From NCBI RefSeq assembly GCF_902506605.1, contig NZ_LR733979.1:1437712-1501711 (forward strand): a DNA stretch of 64,000 bases. The letters are read 5' to 3'. Below the pieces are notes generated by a model, which saw only the letters and a list, made by a program, of their open reading frames with translations, had not been told where the DNA came from and searched no databases. Made by a program: the position numbers and the translations under genes. This stretch comes from Sphingomonas sp. AX6 (GTDB lineage: Bacteria; Pseudomonadota; Alphaproteobacteria; Sphingomonadales; Sphingomonadaceae). Each line of letters opens with the position of its first letter. Positions within the stretch are counted from its first letter, which is position 1. Below are positions 27,439-36,981 of this stretch, in pieces.

Positions 27439-29306
27439 TCGGTGTTCCCGGCCTCCGTGATCGCGAAGGACGGATGCGGCGGCTGGTTATAGGCGGTGTT
27501 CTGCCATGCGATCGCCTGCGCATATTGCCGGTCCTGCATCAGCCAGGGCAGCGCGATTTTCGTCGGGATCGACGTGGTGTAGATGCGCAGCTCGCTGCTG
27601 TCGTCGCTGCGCAGCACGACCTCCTCGCGCCAGTCGCCCATGATGTCGCCACTCAAAGCAGGCGTCGCTTTGGTGCTGTTGTTCGAATTTGCGCCTTCGG
27701 CCTTCAGCAGCACGACCTCGGCTCCCTTGTTCCAGTCCCATTTGGTGATGGTGTTGCCGCTGAGCAGTTCGCGCAAGGCATCACCGTCCCACCAGACCGC
27801 GAAATTGGCGTTGCGCGGCTTGCCGCCGGGGATCACCCGTCCGCGCACGTCGTGCAGGCCGGGGGTGTTGGATGCCCAGGTTTCGGAACCGGGATGACGG
27901 GGGTCGATGTCGGCTGCCAGCCCGCGTCCGGTGTCGCGCTCGGCAGGTGTGGTCCACAGGATTTCGCCGGTACGCGCGTCGATCATCGCCGCGCCGATCC
28001 CGCCATTGCTGCGCACGCTTTCATGCACGCCGTATTTTTCCAGGCCGGGGCGGGCAGGGTCGAGGTTGCCGACATGCATCGCATCGCCGTGCCCAAGTCC
28101 CGTGGTCCACAACCCCTTCCCATCATCGTCCAGCGCCATCGCGCCATAGATAATCTCGTCGCGGCCATCGCCATCGACATCGGCAACCGATAATTGGTGA
28201 TTGCCCTGACCGCCGAATTTCTCGTTCCCCGGCACCGCGCTGTCGAATAGCCAGCGCATCGTCAGCTTGCCCCCACGCCAATCCCAGGCGGCGACCGTGG
28301 TCCGTGCGTAGTAACCACGCGCGAAAATCCCGCTGGCGCGCTTGCCATCGAGTTGCGCGACGCCTGCCAAATAGCGGTCGCTGCGATTAGCATAGCCGTC
28401 GCCCCAGCGCTTTGTCATCGCCTCTGGGGTCGGGCTGTGGGTGTCGGGGTCGCGCGGTGGGGCGTAGGGTGCGGTGGCGAGCGCCCGTCCGGTGCGGCCA
28501 TCGAACACGGTCATGAATTCGGGGCCGCGCAGGATGCGGCCTTCGAGCGGGGCGACCTGGCGCCCGTCCGCCAGCGTCTTGGCACCGGTGCGGTCCGACT
28601 GCGGGACTTCGCCGGTCGTGCCGCGCCAGTCGGCTTGCGCATCGCCGATCACCTTGCCGGTGCCGTCGATCGTGCCGTCGGCGGTTTTCATCATGATCTC
28701 TGCCCGGCCATCGCCGTCGAAGTCATAGACCATGAATTGGGTATAATGCGCGCCCGAACGGATGTTGCGGCCCAGATCGATGCGCCACAATCGCTTGCCG
28801 CCCATCGTATAGGCGTCGATCAGCGTCTCGCCGCTATAGCCGGGAAAGGCGTTGTCCTTGGAAATCGAGGGGTCCCATTTCACGACGACCTCTAGCGTGC
28901 CGTCGCCGTTGAGGTCGCCGACGCTGACGTCGTTGGCGGTGTAGCCGTAACGCTCGCCCTTGGGGGTGGTCCGGTCGGCGGGCTTGTCGAGCGGGATCGG
29001 GAGATAGCCGCGCGCCCAGGGCGTGAAGGCGGGCGAAGGGTGCCTGCCCTCGACCGCCAGCGTATAGCGGGATTGCGGCGTGCCTTCGGAATCGATGAAG
29101 CTCGGCACGGTAACGCGCGCGATCTGCTTTCCGTCGCGGTTGACGATGAAGCGCTGACCGGGACGATCGGCCTGTAATTTGCGCCAGCTCAGGTGATTGC
29201 CGCCCTCCGATGCGGGGACGGCGACGGGTGCGCGGTCCTGCGCGATCGCGATCCCGGATGTGCTGGCGGCACCCAGCATGATGGTCGCCGAAACGATTGC
29301 CCGCAT
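27435..29306 (-). CDS. Rhamnogalacturonan lyase, PL11
   Basis: Cleaves the rhamnose-galacturonate backbone of RG-I by beta-elimination with Ca2+. The 623-residue protein has a Sec signal (ATIMLGAASTSGIAIAQ) and an eight-bladed propeller with repeated Ca2+-loop motifs: DLNGDGTLEVVVKWD, DFDGDGRAEIMMKTADGT, DVDGDGRDEIIYGAMALDD, plus HGDAMHVGNLDPARPG, as in YesW/YesX. It is first in its operon, facing the TonB receptor gene across 234 bp that contain a palindromic operator candidate. Confidence 0.93.
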   Translation of the reverse strand: MRAIVSATIMLGAASTSGIAIAQDRAPVAVPASEGGNHLSWRKLQADRPGQRFIVNRDGKQIARVTVPSFIDSEGTPQSRYTLAVEGRHPSPAFTPWARGYLPIPLDKPADRTTPKGERYGYTANDVSVGDLNGDGTLEVVVKWDPSISKDNAFPGYSGETLIDAYTMGGKRLWRIDLGRNIRSGAHYTQFMVYDFDGDGRAEIMMKTADGTIDGTGKVIGDAQADWRGTTGEVPQSDRTGAKTLADGRQVAPLEGRILRGPEFMTVFDGRTGRALATAPYAPPRDPDTHSPTPEAMTKRWGDGYANRSDRYLAGVAQLDGKRASGIFARGYYARTTVAAWDWRGGKLTMRWLFDSAVPGNEKFGGQGNHQLSVADVDGDGRDEIIYGAMALDDDGKGLWTTGLGHGDAMHVGNLDPARPGLEKYGVHESVRSNGGIGAAMIDARTGEILWTTPAERDTGRGLAADIDPRHPGSETWASNTPGLHDVRGRVIPGGKPRNANFAVWWDGDALRELLSGNTITKWDWNKGAEVVLLKAEGANSNNSTKATPALSGDIMGDWREEVVLRSDDSSELRIYTTSIPTKIALPWLMQDRQYAQAIAWQNTAYNQPPHPSFAITEAGNTE

Positions 29307-29325
29307 TTCATCCCCTCCGGTTGCT

Positions 29326-29342
29326 GTTCCATATGGTGGAAC
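29326..29342. promoter_or_regulatory. Candidate rhamnose-regulon operator, copy 2 (perfect palindrome)
   Basis: GTTCCA-TATGG-TGGAAC, a perfect inverted repeat 20 bp before the PL11 start and 199 bp before the TonB receptor start. It shares 14 of 17 bases with 18705-18721. Size and symmetry fit an IclR-type operator (inference). Confidence 0.55.
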
Positions 29343-29418
29343 TTAAAACCACAATATACGACAATTCCAGGCTCGACCAGAGGCATCGTGACAGCCAAGT
29401 CAAGTACCAACATACGGG

Positions 29419-29430
29419 ACGACATGTCGT
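29419..29430. promoter_or_regulatory. 12-bp perfect palindrome in TonB receptor promoter region
   Basis: ACGACATGTCGT, continued rightwards as TGTCGTAATAT. An inverted half-match ATATACGACA lies at 29353-29362. Differs from the 17-bp palindrome, so a second regulator may act on this promoter. Confidence 0.35.
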
Positions 29431-29540
29431 AATATGAAAAAATGCTTGCACCCATCCCTTGGGGCATGAAATAACGCGGTCAAATCAGGCGACGTTCGAA
29501 TCGCTAGTCAGACCACAACCCACGAGATGGGAGGGGAAAC

Positions 29541-32270
29541 ATGACCAATCCAATGGCAATGCGTACAGTGCGCTGCACCGCTTCCATGTCGGCGCTGGCT
29601 GCGTCGCTTTTGCTCGCAGCGACATCGTTCGCGCAAACCGCCCAGACCCCGCCGCCCGCTGAAGCGCCAACCGCTCCGCCCCAGGAAGAGGATGCGGGGA
29701 GCGACATCGTCGTCACCGGGATTCGCGCGTCGCTACAAGGGGCGCTCGACGCCAAGCGCAACGCTACCCAGGTGCTCGACGCAATCTCTGCCGAGGATAT
29801 CGGCAAATTCCCCGACAAGAATATCGGCGAAGCGTTGCAACGCGTGACCGGCGTCCAGATCAGCCGCTTTGACGGTGAGGGCGCAGGGGTCACGATCCGC
29901 GGCGCCGATCCGTCGCTGAACCGCGTCGAGGTCAACGGCACCAGCGTACTGTCGACCACGGTCGCGGGCGGTCGCGACGTCGATTTCCGCGACTTGCCCG
30001 CCGAATTCGTCAACCGGCTTGAGGTCGTGAAATCGGTCACTGCCGACATGACCGAAGGCGGTCTGGGCGGCACCGTGCGGATCATCACGCGGCGTCCGTT
30101 CGACAATGGCGGCGAAACCTATCTGGCGGGGTCGGCACAGACGATCTTCAACCAGCTCGCCGAAAGCTTTGATCCCAAGGCCGCGCTGATCGGCAGCACC
30201 ACGTTCGGCGACGGAAAGTTCGGCATCCTGTTGTCGGGCACGTACGAAGATCGAACGGTCGAAAGCCATCAGGCGCGCACCACCGGCTGGCGTCAGATCG
30301 ACGGTAACCCCGCGGTCGCCGGACTTCAGCCGCTCGACCTCGACGGCAACGGCGCGGGCGATTTCTTTCCCGACATTCCCCGCTATGTCATCAATCGGCT
30401 GAATACCGAACGGATCGCGTTCAACGGCATTCTGGAATGGCGCCCCGACGACCGGACCAACGTCTATGTCGAGGGGAATTACACCCAGTCCGATCAGGAA
30501 GTGTCATCGCAATTCCTTCAGCTGTCGACTGCAGGTTCGGGTGTCTCACTCGATCTGGCGAATACGACGATCGGCGAGGATGACACCGTCGACCGCGTGA
30601 CGTTCGTCAACAATCCCGCGGCACCCGCGGGACAGCAGCTTCAGGTCGCGTATCGCAACATCCTCGGTAATATCGAACGCAAGACCTATAACCTCGCGGT
30701 CGGCGGCGACTGGAAGACCGATACCTTGGTGCTGTCGACCAAGATGTCCTACGCCAAGGCCGAGGCGTATAATAACGAGATCAACGCGACCGCCGACGCC
30801 GTCGGGCTGAGCCGCGTCACGATCGATTACAGCAACGACCAGGCCGGGCCGAACATCCAGTTGCCGGTCGATCCGCGCACAACGCAGGGCGTCAATCGCC
30901 TGACCGTGCTGCGCCGCCCGCGCTATAACGACCAGCGCGAATTGGCGGCGAAGGTCGATCTGGAATGGAAGCCGCTGGGCAGCTTCATCACCTCGATGAA
31001 GACCGGCGCACAGGTTCGCGAACTGACTGCAGACAGTCTGTATTTCAACACCTCGACCGTGCTCGACGGCATCGCCCCAGCCAATGCGGCGGTGCGGAGC
31101 AACATCCAGAACATTCTGGCCGCGAACGCAACGCTGGGCGACGTTCCGTTCTTCAAAACGGGCGATCTGGGCTTTGGCGGTCCGGGCACCTGGCTCAACC
31201 TGCTGACCCCGGTCGCCGATGCGGTGGGTGTCCCCGATCCGTTCAACTCTCAGGTGTTCACCGACACCTGGGACGTAACCGAACTGAACATTGGCGGCTA
31301 CGCGCAGGCGGCATTCGCGTTCGATCTGGGTTTCGACTTGACGGGTGTCATCGGTGCGCGCGTCGTCAATACCAAGACGACGAGCAACGGCTTCCGCAGC
31401 GCAGGGACGCCCGCGGTCATCACGCCGGTCAGCTTTGATGGCGAGACCACCGAATTCCTTCCCTCGCTCAACTTGCGCGCGGAAATGATCCCCGACCGGC
31501 TGTTCCTGCGCGCAACCGCGACCGAAGTGATCGCGCGTCCGTTGCCGCAACAATTGGCACCGCGCTTCACGCTCGACGTCGTCGGCCTGTCGGGTTCTCG
31601 CGGCAATCCCGAGCTGGAGCCGTTTCGTGCGCGCCAATATGATGCAGGCGTCGAATATTACATCAACAACACCAGCTTCGCGTCGGTGACCTATTTCCGC
31701 AAGGAGATCGGCTCGTTCATCCAGAATACGCTGGTCCCCGAGGTGATCGACGGCGTCACCTACAACATCAACCTGCCGACCAACGGCACGCAAAAAGTGA
31801 CGATCAACGGCGTCGAGGCCGGGTTGCAACTCGCGCTCGATTTCCTGCCGGGTCCGTTCCTGAACAAATTGGGCGTGATCGCGAACTACACCTATTCGAA
31901 GGACAGCGGTTACGAAGGCCGCGATTTCTTCACCGGCGGCGCGCTGCCGTTTCCGGGCCTGTCCGAGCACAGCTACAACATATCAGCCTATTACGAGGAC
32001 GAGGTGTTCAGCCTGCGCGGCGCGTATAACTGGCGATCGGACTATCTGATCGTGCCCGTCGGGCGCGGCAACAACCCCGAATTCGGCGAGGCTTACGGCC
32101 AGTTCGATGCGTCCGCCAATCTGAACCTGAACGACGACGTGTCGGTGTTTTTGGAAGGCGTCAATTTGACCGATGCGACCCGCGCGGAAAACGCCAACAG
32201 CATCTTCCGGCGGACCATTTTGGAAACATTCGGTCGGCGGCTTTACGCCGGTGTCCGGTTCCGGTTCTGA
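29541..32270 (+). CDS. TonB-dependent receptor, likely for rhamnogalacturonan fragments
   Basis: 909-residue outer-membrane receptor. The Sec signal (SMSALAASLLLAATSFAQT) is followed by a Pro-rich linker, a TonB-box-like SDIVVTGIRASLQGAL, a plug with DIGKFPDKNIGEALQRVTGV and VEVVKSVTADMTEGGLGGTV-like sequence, and a C-terminal barrel ending RRLYAGVRFRF with terminal Phe. A good AGGGG motif precedes ATG at 29541. It is divergent from the PL11 operon and followed by a terminator hairpin. Substrate assignment is from context only. Confidence 0.9.
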   Translation: MTNPMAMRTVRCTASMSALAASLLLAATSFAQTAQTPPPAEAPTAPPQEEDAGSDIVVTGIRASLQGALDAKRNATQVLDAISAEDIGKFPDKNIGEALQRVTGVQISRFDGEGAGVTIRGADPSLNRVEVNGTSVLSTTVAGGRDVDFRDLPAEFVNRLEVVKSVTADMTEGGLGGTVRIITRRPFDNGGETYLAGSAQTIFNQLAESFDPKAALIGSTTFGDGKFGILLSGTYEDRTVESHQARTTGWRQIDGNPAVAGLQPLDLDGNGAGDFFPDIPRYVINRLNTERIAFNGILEWRPDDRTNVYVEGNYTQSDQEVSSQFLQLSTAGSGVSLDLANTTIGEDDTVDRVTFVNNPAAPAGQQLQVAYRNILGNIERKTYNLAVGGDWKTDTLVLSTKMSYAKAEAYNNEINATADAVGLSRVTIDYSNDQAGPNIQLPVDPRTTQGVNRLTVLRRPRYNDQRELAAKVDLEWKPLGSFITSMKTGAQVRELTADSLYFNTSTVLDGIAPANAAVRSNIQNILAANATLGDVPFFKTGDLGFGGPGTWLNLLTPVADAVGVPDPFNSQVFTDTWDVTELNIGGYAQAAFAFDLGFDLTGVIGARVVNTKTTSNGFRSAGTPAVITPVSFDGETTEFLPSLNLRAEMIPDRLFLRATATEVIARPLPQQLAPRFTLDVVGLSGSRGNPELEPFRARQYDAGVEYYINNTSFASVTYFRKEIGSFIQNTLVPEVIDGVTYNINLPTNGTQKVTINGVEAGLQLALDFLPGPFLNKLGVIANYTYSKDSGYEGRDFFTGGALPFPGLSEHSYNISAYYEDEVFSLRGAYNWRSDYLIVPVGRGNNPEFGEAYGQFDASANLNLNDDVSVFLEGVNLTDATRAENANSIFRRTILETFGRRLYAGVRFRF

Positions 32271-32319
32271 GGGCCGGGCAGGCGAATATGCGACGCATCC
32301 ATACACCAATTTTCGGGTC

Positions 32320-33036
32320 GTGAATCTCATCAACCGCTCTCCCCTTGCCCGGTCGTCCTTGTGGCGACCGGGTCTCTTTTTATGGGGCGCAGCGATGGTC
32401 GCGGGATGTGCTCCGGTCGAGCGCGGAACGCCGGGCGAGGCGGTGCCGATGACACAGAGCGCGTGGCGGATCGAAGCGGAATCGCCGGACGCGACGGTTA
32501 CGTTTTCGAGCGGGATCATCGACATCGACACGCCCCAGGGATTGTCGCTCTGGTATCGCCAGCCGGTCACCGGTCCGGTCGAAATCCGCTTCGAGGCAAT
32601 GGCGGTATCCGAAGGCGGACCGAACGATCAGGTCAGTGACCTCAACGCATTCTGGATGGCGACCAACGCCGATGGATCGCCGGTCGACACGCGCCCCCGC
32701 AGCGGCGCGTTCGCCGAATATGACGATCTGCGCACTTACTATGTCGGGATCGGGGGCAATCGGAACACGACGACGCGCTTCCGTCGCTATATCGGCAAGC
32801 CTGGCGATCGCCCGATCCTGCCCGAACACGACCGCAGCGGCGCAAACGATATGCTGGTGCCGGGTCGCTGGACCGAGATCGCGCTCATCGCCGATGGCCG
32901 CCAGATTGCAGTGAAGCGCGACGGCAAGCCGCTGTTCGCACTCGACGATCCCGCGCCCTATGCGCGCGGCCATTTCGCGCTGCGGACGACTTGGAGCCAT
33001 TTGCGCATCCGCAACGTCCACATCACGCCACTTTAA
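32320..33036 (+). CDS. Putative lipoprotein of the DUF6250 type
   Basis: The conserved part (DATVTFSSGIIDIDTPQGLSLWY, NDLNAFW-like VSDLNAFWMATNADGS, YYVGIGGNRNTTTRFRRY, HFALRTTWSHLRIRNV) resembles DUF6250 proteins found in pectin loci; a lectin-like sandwich with a sugar-binding or hydrolytic role is possible. GTG at 32320 gives a 30-residue leader with lipobox VAGC; ATG at 32395 would remove that leader. No clear ribosome-binding site precedes either. The leader coding region overlaps a strong terminator hairpin at 32348-32381, which is odd. It is followed after 24 bp by the PL26 gene. Confidence 0.65.
   Translation: MNLINRSPLARSSLWRPGLFLWGAAMVAGCAPVERGTPGEAVPMTQSAWRIEAESPDATVTFSSGIIDIDTPQGLSLWYRQPVTGPVEIRFEAMAVSEGGPNDQVSDLNAFWMATNADGSPVDTRPRSGAFAEYDDLRTYYVGIGGNRNTTTRFRRYIGKPGDRPILPEHDRSGANDMLVPGRWTEIALIADGRQIAVKRDGKPLFALDDPAPYARGHFALRTTWSHLRIRNVHITPL
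32348..32381 (+). terminator. Rho-independent terminator after TonB receptor gene
   Basis: CCCGGTCG - 9-nt loop - CGACCGGG, an 8-bp perfect stem, followed by TCTCTTTTT. It lies 78 bp after the receptor stop and inside the proposed leader of the next gene. Confidence 0.7.
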
Positions 33037-33060
33037 GCCGAATCTGGGGGAGTCGACGCC

Positions 33061-35712
33061 ATGCACATCAGCCGCCGCGCCGTGATGAAAGGGGCGCTGC
33101 TCACCACCGCCGCCACGATGCTTCCGAGCGAGTTGCTCGCCCAGCGTGCGGCCGCACGTGCGGCGAATATCGGCTGGATCGACGGAGCGACCCCCGAATG
33201 GTCGTCGGGCCAGACCTTTGGCGTGGCATGGCCGCAGGGAAGCGTGCGCGATGCTGCCCGACTGGGTGCGGGTGATGTGCCGGTGCAAAGCTGGGCCACC
33301 GCCTATTGGCCCGATGGCTCGATCAAATGGAGCGCGCATGCGCTGCCCGGCGGCACAACGCCCGATCAGGTGACGATCGCGCCCGGTCGCGCCGCGCGGC
33401 CCCGCAATCCGCTGCGCGTCGAGGAAGGGCGCGACGGCATACGCATCACGAGCGGCGATGCGGTGTGGGACATCGGCAAACAGGGCGCGGCACTGGTCCG
33501 TCGCGCCAGCCGCGATGGGCGCGAAGTGCTCGGTCCCGTCAGGTTGGTCGCCTCGATCGCCAGCGACGACACTGGCGCGAACGCCGCGCCGCTGCAAAGC
33601 GCGATCGAACGCGTGACGATCGAACAGCGCGGACCCATTCGCGCAGTGGTGAAGGTCGAGGGCTGGCATTCAGGGGAGGGGCGGCGGATGCTGCCCTTCG
33701 TCGTCCGCCTGTATGCCTATGCGGGCAGCGACGCGCTGCGCATCGTCCACAGCGTCATCCATGACGGCGACCCGGCCAAGGATTTCGTCGCGTCGCTCGG
33801 CGTCGAGGCGAGCGTGCCGATGGCGGGCGCGATGCACGACCGTCACGTCCGTATCGCAACCAGCGATACCGGACTGTTCGCAGAGGGCGTCCGTCCGCTG
33901 ACCGGGTTGCGCCGCGACCCCGGTCGCGCGTTCCGCGAAGCGCAGGTGGCTGGGCGCGCAGTGCCGCCGCTGGGCGAGATGGCGGCCAGCGTGCGCGACA
34001 CACTGGAGCGGATTCCGACCTGGGGCGATTTCAGGTTGAGCCAGTTGAGCGCGAACGGCGCGACGCTGACAAAGCGCACCAGAGAAGGCCAGGCATGGAT
34101 CGATGGCGACGAAGCCAAGCGCGCGCCGGGACTGGCCTATGTCGGATCGCCTGAGGGGGGTGCGGCGATCGGCGTGCGCTATTTCTGGGAACGGCATCCG
34201 ACCGGCATCGACATCGCCAATGCCGCGAGCGATAGCACGACGCTCACTGCTTGGCTCTGGTCCCCGCAAGCCTCGCCGATGGACATGCGATCCTATCGCG
34301 GGGTCGACGGCATGGAAGGTTATGACGCCCAGAACGAAGGGCTGGACGTCACCTATGAGGATTACGAACCGGGTTGGGACGATGGGCGCGGCATCGCGCG
34401 GACCAGCGAGCTGACCTTGTGGGCGTTGCCCGCAACGCCTGTGTCGGAAGATCTGATGAAGATGGCGCGCGGGGTCGCCACCCCGCCGCAATTGATGGCC
34501 GACCCCGCGCATCTAAAGGCGGCAGGGGTGCTGGGCATCTGGGGGCTGCCCGACCGGACCACGCCCGCACGCGCACGGATTGAGACACAGCTTGCTAACC
34601 TGACCGAATTTTACGCCGACGAGGTCGATCGCCGGTCCTGGTACGGGTTCTGGGATCATGGCGACGTGATGCACACCTATGACCGCGACCGGCGGCAATG
34701 GCGCTACGATATCGGCGGCTTCGCTTGGGCGAACAGCGAACTCTCTCCCGATCTGTGGCTCTGGTATCAGGCGCTGCGCACCCGCGATGCGCGAAGCTGG
34801 CGGCTGGCGGAGGCGATGACCCGCCACACCGGCGAAGTCGATGTCTATCACCTCGGCCGGTTCAAGGGGTTGGGCACGCGCCACGGCGTCCAGCATTTCA
34901 GCGACAGTTCCAAACAGCCGCGCGTCAGCACCGCTGCCTATCGCCGCATCTATTATTACCTGACTGCCGACGAGCGAACGGGCGACCTGATGCGCGATCT
35001 GCTCGAATCCGACGCCATTCTCCAGACTGTCATCATCAACCGCAAGGTGCCCGGCGGCCCGCCCGAAGCGATGCCGCCGGGCGTCGTCGGCATGGCTTTC
35101 GGCACGGTCTGGTGCAGCCTGGCCGCGGCCTGGCTGACCGAATGGGAGCGGACGAAGGATACGCGCTGGCGCGACCGGCTGGTGGCGGGAATGCAGACCA
35201 TCGGTATGATGAAGACCGGTTGGTTTGCCGGTAGTGCGCCGTTCGAACTCGCCACGGGGCGGTTCCGCGACCCAGGCGAGCGGATCAGTTTCTCGCACCT
35301 CAACGCGGTGTTCGGCGCGGTCGAGGTCAATGCGGAGTTGCTGCAATTGCTGGACGTGCCGGGATACCGCAAGGCATGGCTCGATTATTGCCGTTGGTAC
35401 AATGCCCCGCGCGCCGAATTCGAAGCCGCGATCGGGCGACGCAACGGATCGAGCAACCTGCGCGAGGGCCATTCGCGTTTGACTGCCTATGCTGCCCACG
35501 CTGCCGATGATCCGGCGTTGGCCGCGCGCGCAGCGGAGGAATTCTACTCGGGCGATGCGGGATTGGGCATGGCCGATGGGGATCCGCGCGTCGAAGTCGC
35601 GCCCGGCATCGTCGAATGGCCCGGCGTATCGACTAACGCCGCCTCGCAATGGGGACTAGCGGCAATCCAGAACCTGGCGTTGATCCCGGAGGCGCTCGAC
35701 CGGGGCAGCTAG
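33061..35712 (+). CDS. Exported exo-rhamnogalacturonan lyase-like protein (PL26, PcRGLX/YetA-like)
   Basis: 883 residues with a Tat-type leader ([25 protein letters not shown]). The architecture fits the PcRGLX/YetA family: an N-terminal beta domain (about 35-330, [24 protein letters not shown]), a central sandwich, and a C-terminal alpha/alpha toroid (about 500-880) with [30 protein letters not shown] and [22 protein letters not shown]26 members release unsaturated galacturonosyl-rhamnose from RG-I ends. The GGGGGAG ribosome-binding site is well placed. Works with PL11, CE12 and GH28 nearby; the family assignment is from sequence character, not a search. Confidence 0.78.
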   Translation: MHISRRAVMKGALLTTAATMLPSELLAQRAAARAANIGWIDGATPEWSSGQTFGVAWPQGSVRDAARLGAGDVPVQSWATAYWPDGSIKWSAHALPGGTTPDQVTIAPGRAARPRNPLRVEEGRDGIRITSGDAVWDIGKQGAALVRRASRDGREVLGPVRLVASIASDDTGANAAPLQSAIERVTIEQRGPIRAVVKVEGWHSGEGRRMLPFVVRLYAYAGSDALRIVHSVIHDGDPAKDFVASLGVEASVPMAGAMHDRHVRIATSDTGLFAEGVRPLTGLRRDPGRAFREAQVAGRAVPPLGEMAASVRDTLERIPTWGDFRLSQLSANGATLTKRTREGQAWIDGDEAKRAPGLAYVGSPEGGAAIGVRYFWERHPTGIDIANAASDSTTLTAWLWSPQASPMDMRSYRGVDGMEGYDAQNEGLDVTYEDYEPGWDDGRGIARTSELTLWALPATPVSEDLMKMARGVATPPQLMADPAHLKAAGVLGIWGLPDRTTPARARIETQLANLTEFYADEVDRRSWYGFWDHGDVMHTYDRDRRQWRYDIGGFAWANSELSPDLWLWYQALRTRDARSWRLAEAMTRHTGEVDVYHLGRFKGLGTRHGVQHFSDSSKQPRVSTAAYRRIYYYLTADERTGDLMRDLLESDAILQTVIINRKVPGGPPEAMPPGVVGMAFGTVWCSLAAAWLTEWERTKDTRWRDRLVAGMQTIGMMKTGWFAGSAPFELATGRFRDPGERISFSHLNAVFGAVEVNAELLQLLDVPGYRKAWLDYCRWYNAPRAEFEAAIGRRNGSSNLREGHSRLTAYAAHAADDPALAARAAEEFYSGDAGLGMADGDPRVEVAPGIVEWPGVSTNAASQWGLAAIQNLALIPEALDRGS

Positions 35713-35998
35713 CGCGCCAGCCACCCGCCATCGACGGCGAGGATGTGACCCTGGACATAAGCGGCGGCGTCGGACGCAAGGAACACAGCTGCACCGCCGA
35801 GGTCTTGGGGATCACCCCAGCGGGCGGCGGGGATACGGTCCATGATCTGGCGGTTGCGGGTCTCATCGGCCTGGAGGGCGGCGGTATTGTTGGTCGCGAT
35901 ATATCCCGGCGCGATGGCGTTGACGTTGATGCCCTTTGCGGCCCATTCGCAGGCGAGCAGCTTGGTCAGCCCGCCAATCCCCGATTTGGACGCGGTAT
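35709..35998 (-). pseudogene. 3' remnant of a KduD-like SDR gene
   Basis: Only the last ~96 codons of an SDR resembling 2-dehydro-3-deoxy-D-gluconate dehydrogenase remain: [36 protein letters not shown] and [11 protein letters not shown]. The Rossmann part, NAG, catalytic Ser and catalytic Tyr (now Asp at 35997-35999) are gone, while the following Lys is kept. Homology stops exactly at the former Tyr codon; beyond it lies the palindrome at 36008-36029. The frame stays open to about 36050 but starts with repeat-encoded sequence, so I do not accept it as a functional gene. Its stop overlaps the PL26 stop on the other strand. Confidence 0.8.
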
Positions 35999-36007
35999 CA
36001 CCCCCGG

Positions 36008-36029
36008 CCCCTCCCCTGAGGGGGAGGGG
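36008..36029. repeat. GC-rich palindrome at the KduD remnant junction
   Basis: CCCCTCCCC-TGAG-GGGGAGGGG, perfect 9-bp arms, about 10 bp from the breakpoint of the SDR remnant and 11 bp past the metF stop. Such SPLPLRGG-encoding palindromes are common in proteobacterial genomes. Confidence 0.75.
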
Positions 36030-36039
36030 TGAAATATCG

Positions 36040-36981
36040 TCAGGCCGCAACCACCCCCGCCAGCCGCTTCACCCGCAGGCCCAGCAGATGACAGATCGCG
36101 AAGCTCAACTCGGCCCGGTTGAGCGTGTAGAAGTGCAGATCACGCACGCCGCCCGCATAGAGTTTGCGGCACATCTCCGCTGCGATCGTGGCGGCGACCA
36201 GCGACCGCGCGCCGGGATGATCGTCGAGCCCTTCGAACAGCCGGTCCATCCAGGCCGGAATCTCCGCCCCGCACATCCCGGCGAATTTGCGTGTCTGCGC
36301 GACGTTCGACACCGGCAATATGCCCGGCACGATGTCAGCGGTGATCCCCGCCGCGGCCGCTGCATCGCGAAACCGGAAAAACGCTTCGGGCGTGAAGAAG
36401 AATTGCGTGATCGCCCGCGTCGCGCCTGCATCGATCTTGCGTTTCAGATTGTCGATGTCCGATGCCTGATCGACCGAATCCGGATGGCATTCGGGATAGG
36501 CGGCGACCGAAATTTCGAACGGGTGCAGCTTCTTCAGTCCCGCCGTCAGTTCGGCCGCATTGGCATAGCCCTGGGGATGCGGCACGAACTTGTCGCCCAT
36601 CGTCGGCGGATCGCCGCGCAGGGCGACGATATGACGTACGCCCGCTGCCCAATACTCCTCTGCCACCGCATCGATTTCTTCGCGCGACGCCTCGACGCAG
36701 GTCAGATGCGCTGCCGCCGCCAGCGAGGTTTCCCGCGCGATCCGCGCCACCGTCGCGTGCGTACGTTCGCGCGTCGATCCACCTGCGCCATAGGTGACGG
36801 AGACGAATTTCGGCCCCAGCGGCTCCAGCGTCTTGACCGCATCCCACAGTGATTCTTCCATCTTCGCGGTCTTGGGCGGGAAGAATTCGAACGACACATT
36901 CAGGTCGCCGGCGACATCGGCGAACAAGGGCGCATCCAGCGCGCGGCGCGCTTCCTCGAGTTGACCCATCGAAACGCTCAT
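36040..36981 (-). CDS. metF: 5,10-methylenetetrahydrofolate reductase
   Basis: Reduces methylene-THF to methyl-THF for methionine synthesis using FAD. ATG at 36981 overlaps the regulator stop by 4 bp. The 313-residue TIM-barrel protein has [62 protein letters not shown] and [17 protein letters not shown]. The overlap with the ArsR-methyltransferase gene shows co-transcription and probably control by S-adenosyl-compound levels. Confidence 0.95.
   Translation of the reverse strand: MSVSMGQLEEARRALDAPLFADVAGDLNVSFEFFPPKTAKMEESLWDAVKTLEPLGPKFVSVTYGAGGSTRERTHATVARIARETSLAAAAHLTCVEASREEIDAVAEEYWAAGVRHIVALRGDPPTMGDKFVPHPQGYANAAELTAGLKKLHPFEISVAAYPECHPDSVDQASDIDNLKRKIDAGATRAITQFFFTPEAFFRFRDAAAAAGITADIVPGILPVSNVAQTRKFAGMCGAEIPAWMDRLFEGLDDHPGARSLVAATIAAEMCRKLYAGGVRDLHFYTLNRAELSFAICHLLGLRVKRLAGVVAA

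Noticed and set aside
30546-31970. 474-codon open frame on the minus strand
   Set aside because: Mirror of the TonB receptor barrel; no recognisable domain.
36001-36050. N-terminal extension (PLPLRGG string) of the KduD-like frame
   Set aside because: Encoded by the GC-rich palindrome; not part of any SDR domain.
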